Assembly (NCBI GenBank): GCA_014534155.1
Contig: JACVSB010000083.1
Location: 1-7,434, forward strand
Direction: 5' to 3'
DNA length: 7,434 nucleotides
Origin: Thermoleophilia bacterium
GTDB taxonomy: Bacteria; Actinomycetota; Thermoleophilia; Gaiellales; Gaiellaceae
Every line of letters begins with the position of its first letter. The stretch's first letter is position 1. A program made the position numbers and the translations under genes. This document shows positions 5,148 through 7,434 of the stretch, one piece after another. The notes beneath the pieces were generated by a model. It did no database searches. It was given only the letters and a program-made list of their open reading frames with translations, and was not told where the DNA came from.

Positions 5148-7145
5148 TCACGCGCGCGGCGTCGGCGCGAGCAGGCCGGGCCGCGAGAGCGCGTCCAGCC
5201 AGACCGCCCGCGCGGCCTCCCGCGTGCTCCCCTCGGGGAGCCGCTCCAGCGCCCAGGCGGGCGCCGCCGTCGGGACCTCGCCGACGATCGGCGCCGCTCC
5301 TTGGAACCGCTCCTCGCCGACCTCCTCGCCGGGCGCAACGAGAACCTCGCTCATCGTCTCGCCCGGGCGGATGCCGACGAGCTCGAGCGCCGGCGAGCCC
5401 GAACGGCCGGCGGCACGCCAGATGCGGGCAGCGAGGTCGCCGACGGTCATCGTGACGGGATCTGCGGCCGTCGCGAGCGTGGCCCCCTCGCCGGCGAGAA
5501 GGACGGCGTGGCCGGCGAGCGACGCCGCGTGCGCCATCGTGAGCCAGTAGCGGAGCATCCCGGTGTCGGTCACGGTCAGGGGAACGCCCTCCCGCGCCTG
5601 TCGGAGGAAGAGCTCCGACACGCTGCCCGCTGTTCCCAGCACGTTCACGAAGCGGACGGCCACGCGCTCCGCGCGCGCCCGGCGGGCGGCGAAGGCCGTC
5701 AGCTGCTCCATCAGCCGCTTGGTGCGCCCGTACACGCCCGCGGCGAGCGCCGCCTTGTCGGTCGAGGCGACGACGACGGTCTCCACCTGGGTCCGCTCGC
5801 AGGCCCGCAGGAGGTTCCACGAGCCGACGAGGTTCGTGTCCACGAACTCCTCCGGGAAGAGCTCCGCCCAGTCGACGTGCTTGTACGCGGCGAGGTGGAA
5901 GACGACGTCCGGCCGCGCCTTCGCGAGCTCCGCCTCGAGCCGGGTCGCGTCGCGCACGTCGCACAGGGCGTAGCGAACCGCCCTCGTCGAGCCCCGCGTC
6001 CGCCGGTCGTCCGTGAGCGCTGCCTCGTGCGCGTCGAGGACGGTGACCGCGTCGGGGCGAAAGCCGAGGAGGAAGGTCGTGAGCGCCCGTCCGATCGAGC
6101 CGCCTCCGCCCGTGACGAGAACGCGTCTGCCCCCGAAGCGCTCCTGCAGCTCGAGAAGCGAGGGAACCGGGTCGCGGCGGCCGACGACCTGCGACCAGTC
6201 GAACGCCGGCGGGCGCAACCGCGGGCCGGAGAGGGCGAGCCGACCTCCCGGCCGCGCCAGCCCCCGCTCGATCCGGCGGTAGGCCGCCTTCATGTCACGC
6301 GAGCGGGCGGGATCCGGCTCGTTGATCTCCGCCACTACGAAGCGGGCGAAGGAGCCGAGGCGGGCGACGACAGGATCGAGGTCGAGCTCTCCGGCGCCGA
6401 GCGGCAGGCCCTCGCCGAGGATGCCGTGGGCGTCCGAGACGTGCGCGACCTCGAGCGAAGGGCCGAGCTCCTCCACGTAGCGCTCGAGCGCGAGCTCGTC
6501 AGGCGAGACGAGCCCGAAGGGCGTGCCGTAGGCCTCGACGAACGAGCGAAAGAGGGCCGCGTGCGAGGTGTCGAGGGTGAAACGAAGCGCGGGTATGCGC
6601 GCGTGCCAGCGGCGCAGGTCGCGCCAGTGCCCGCCGATCGGCGACAGGAAGACGCCGCCCACGCGCATCCGCAGCACGGGAGGGACGTTCTCCACGAGAG
6701 GGATGACGCCGCGTTCCTCGCAGGTGCGCGCGTAGAAGCCGAGGAAGGCCGAGACGGCCTCGTCGGCGAGCCGTGCCGCCGCCCGGAACTCGTCCGGCGG
6801 CATCGGAGCGTAGAGGTGCAGCGTGAGGACCGGAGAGCCGATCGCCGCCGCGAACTCGGCGCTCCTGACAAGGCATGCGCGCGCTTCGTCGCTGAGGCGG
6901 TCGACGCGGACGAAGGCGCCGCTCGGCCACGAGACGGGAGCCTCGGCGGTCAGCGCGAGGCCCGCGCCGGCCACGGCCTCGCGGACCGTCCGTGCCGCCC
7001 GCGCCGCCGCCTCCTCGCTGGCGACGTGAGCGGGCGCGAGCGCAAGCTCGAGACCGCGCCACGGGCCGCCCTCGAGCCGCTCCGCTATCTGCTCACGGTC
7101 GGGTGCTGCCTTGAGGAGCGGGATGGCGTCGAAGCCAGTCGACAT
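5148..7145 (-). CDS. Fusion: xylose-isomerase-like TIM barrel + CapD/FlaA1/PseB-type nucleotide-sugar 4,6-dehydratase
   Basis: A single uninterrupted 665-residue frame holds two enzymes. Residues 1-295 resemble the AP-endonuclease-2/xylose-isomerase-like TIM barrel, with the expected metal ligands: Glu152 (LVENVPP), Asp192 and His195 (TLDTSHA), His235 (VAHVSDAHG) and Glu273 (VVAEINE). Residues about 340-660 match the PF02719 extended SDR: NAD loop VLVTGGGGSIG (342-352), FHLAAYKHVDW (416-426), STDK (461-464), Tyr472-x3-Lys476 (YGRTK), RFVNVLGTAGSV (498-509) and GIRPGETMSE (591-600). Thr462, Asp463, Lys464 and Tyr472 suggest an active UDP-sugar 4,6-dehydratase; the substrate is unknown. No membrane helices are seen, unlike long CapD/PglF proteins. 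ATG 7145 overlaps the upstream gene by 53 bases, with GGAGGAGG at 7158-7165 upstream; no other ATG/GTG lies near. A role in surface glycan sugar synthesis is inferred. Confidence 0.88.
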   Translation of the reverse strand: MSTGFDAIPLLKAAPDREQIAERLEGGPWRGLELALAPAHVASEEAAARAARTVREAVAGAGLALTAEAPVSWPSGAFVRVDRLSDEARACLVRSAEFAAAIGSPVLTLHLYAPMPPDEFRAAARLADEAVSAFLGFYARTCEERGVIPLVENVPPVLRMRVGGVFLSPIGGHWRDLRRWHARIPALRFTLDTSHAALFRSFVEAYGTPFGLVSPDELALERYVEELGPSLEVAHVSDAHGILGEGLPLGAGELDLDPVVARLGSFARFVVAEINEPDPARSRDMKAAYRRIERGLARPGGRLALSGPRLRPPAFDWSQVVGRRDPVPSLLELQERFGGRRVLVTGGGGSIGRALTTFLLGFRPDAVTVLDAHEAALTDDRRTRGSTRAVRYALCDVRDATRLEAELAKARPDVVFHLAAYKHVDWAELFPEEFVDTNLVGSWNLLRACERTQVETVVVASTDKAALAAGVYGRTKRLMEQLTAFAARRARAERVAVRFVNVLGTAGSVSELFLRQAREGVPLTVTDTGMLRYWLTMAHAASLAGHAVLLAGEGATLATAADPVTMTVGDLAARIWRAAGRSGSPALELVGIRPGETMSEVLVAPGEEVGEERFQGAAPIVGEVPTAAPAWALERLPEGSTREAARAVWLDALSRPGLLAPTPRA

Positions 7146-7434
7146 AGAGCGTGATCGCCTCCTCCAGCGGGCGCGGGACGAAGCCTAGACCTGCCTGCGG
7201 CGGATCCGCCCGGTAGCTCTCGTTCTCGCCCGGGGCGAGCTCGCCGCCGGGGGTCTCGATCCGCGTCGACGACGCTGCGGCCGCCGCGACGAGCTCCGCT
7301 GCGCGAAGGAGGGGGGTGGACTCGCCGCGCGCGAGGGTCAGCGTCTCGCCCCAGCGGCCGTCGGCGGCGATCCGCTCCCAGGCCGGGACGAGATCGTCGG
7401 CGAAGACGAAGTCGCGCCGGCGCTCGGGATCGCC
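7093..7434 (-). CDS. Extended-SDR nucleotide-sugar epimerase/dehydratase, C-terminal part
   Basis: The frame enters from beyond base 7434 and ends at TGA (7095-7093), giving 113 residues. RRDFVFADDLVPAWERI near its start is the RDFVYVDDVV-A motif of NAD-dependent nucleotide-sugar epimerases and dehydratases (UDP-glucose 4-epimerase, dTDP-glucose 4,6-dehydratase, GDP-mannose dehydratase types). It is followed by TLTLARGESTPLLRAAELV, the usual substrate-domain strand and helix, and by AGLGFVPRPLEEAITLYVDWL, the typical GW-P-x-LE-GL-x-V-WL ending. The Rossmann and catalytic parts are outside the window, so the exact reaction cannot be named. The last 53 bases also encode the first residues of the downstream fusion protein, so the two are very likely cotranscribed and work in the same sugar pathway. 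Confidence 0.85.
   Translation of the reverse strand, partial: GDPERRRDFVFADDLVPAWERIAADGRWGETLTLARGESTPLLRAAELVAAAAASSTRIETPGGELAPGENESYRADPPQAGLGFVPRPLEEAITLYVDWLRRHPAPQGSTRP
7158..7165 (-). promoter_or_regulatory. Possible ribosome binding site of the TIM-barrel/dehydratase fusion gene
   Basis: On the minus strand GGAGGAGG ends 12 bases before ATG 7145, within the upstream epimerase frame where it encodes part of the conserved PLEEAI segment. The spacing is longer than ideal, so it may owe its form to the LEE codons. Confidence 0.35.

Noticed and set aside
5301..7154. 617-codon plus-strand open frame opposite the fusion gene
   Set aside because: It is rich in Arg, Glu and Ala with no recognisable domain, while the minus strand encodes two domains with complete motifs.

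Overview
This is a high-GC window (strong G/C bias at third codon positions) that looks like a chromosomal segment of an actinobacterium-like organism. The order DUF1385 (YqhQ-like) gene, prfA, prmC, tsaC, glyA, upp resembles the conserved prfA-to-upp neighbourhood of Gram-positive bacteria (in Bacillus subtilis prfA, prmC, ywlC, ywlF/rpiB, glyA and upp lie close together). The GTG starts, 4-base stop/start overlaps and TAnnnT hexamers placed immediately before start codons without a Shine-Dalgarno also fit a high-GC actinobacterium. A Thermoleophilia/Gaiellales-type lineage is my guess and is not proven by the sequence.

Layout. Bases 1-343 (+) hold the tail of a DUF1385 gene and a 66-residue two-helix membrane protein. 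Bases 376-2869 (+) form a tight translation-maintenance cluster: release factor RF1 (prfA), the methyltransferase that modifies the RF1 GGQ glutamine (prmC), and the threonylcarbamoyl-AMP synthase for tRNA t6A (tsaC/ywlC). These are coupled by GTGA overlaps. Bases 2814-3128 (-) hold an unidentified small membrane protein gene, roughly where Bacillus has rpiB. Bases 3129-3209 are an unusually self-complementary divergent intergenic region. Bases 3210-5143 (+) carry glyA and upp, coupled by an ATGA overlap.

Bases 5148-7434 (-) are a different neighbourhood, read toward the conserved cluster and ending only 4 bases from the upp stop. It contains the C-terminal part of an extended-SDR nucleotide-sugar epimerase/dehydratase. 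Downstream, overlapping it by 53 bases, is a 665-residue protein joining a xylose-isomerase-like TIM barrel (apparently complete metal ligands) to a CapD/FlaA1/PseB-type nucleotide-sugar 4,6-dehydratase (apparently complete catalytic residues). Together these look like the end of a surface-polysaccharide or sugar-modification operon. The two-enzyme fusion is the most unusual object in the window, followed by the 45-base region of mutually exclusive stems directly upstream of glyA.

No tRNA, rRNA, CRISPR array, insertion sequence or convincing poly-T intrinsic terminator was seen.
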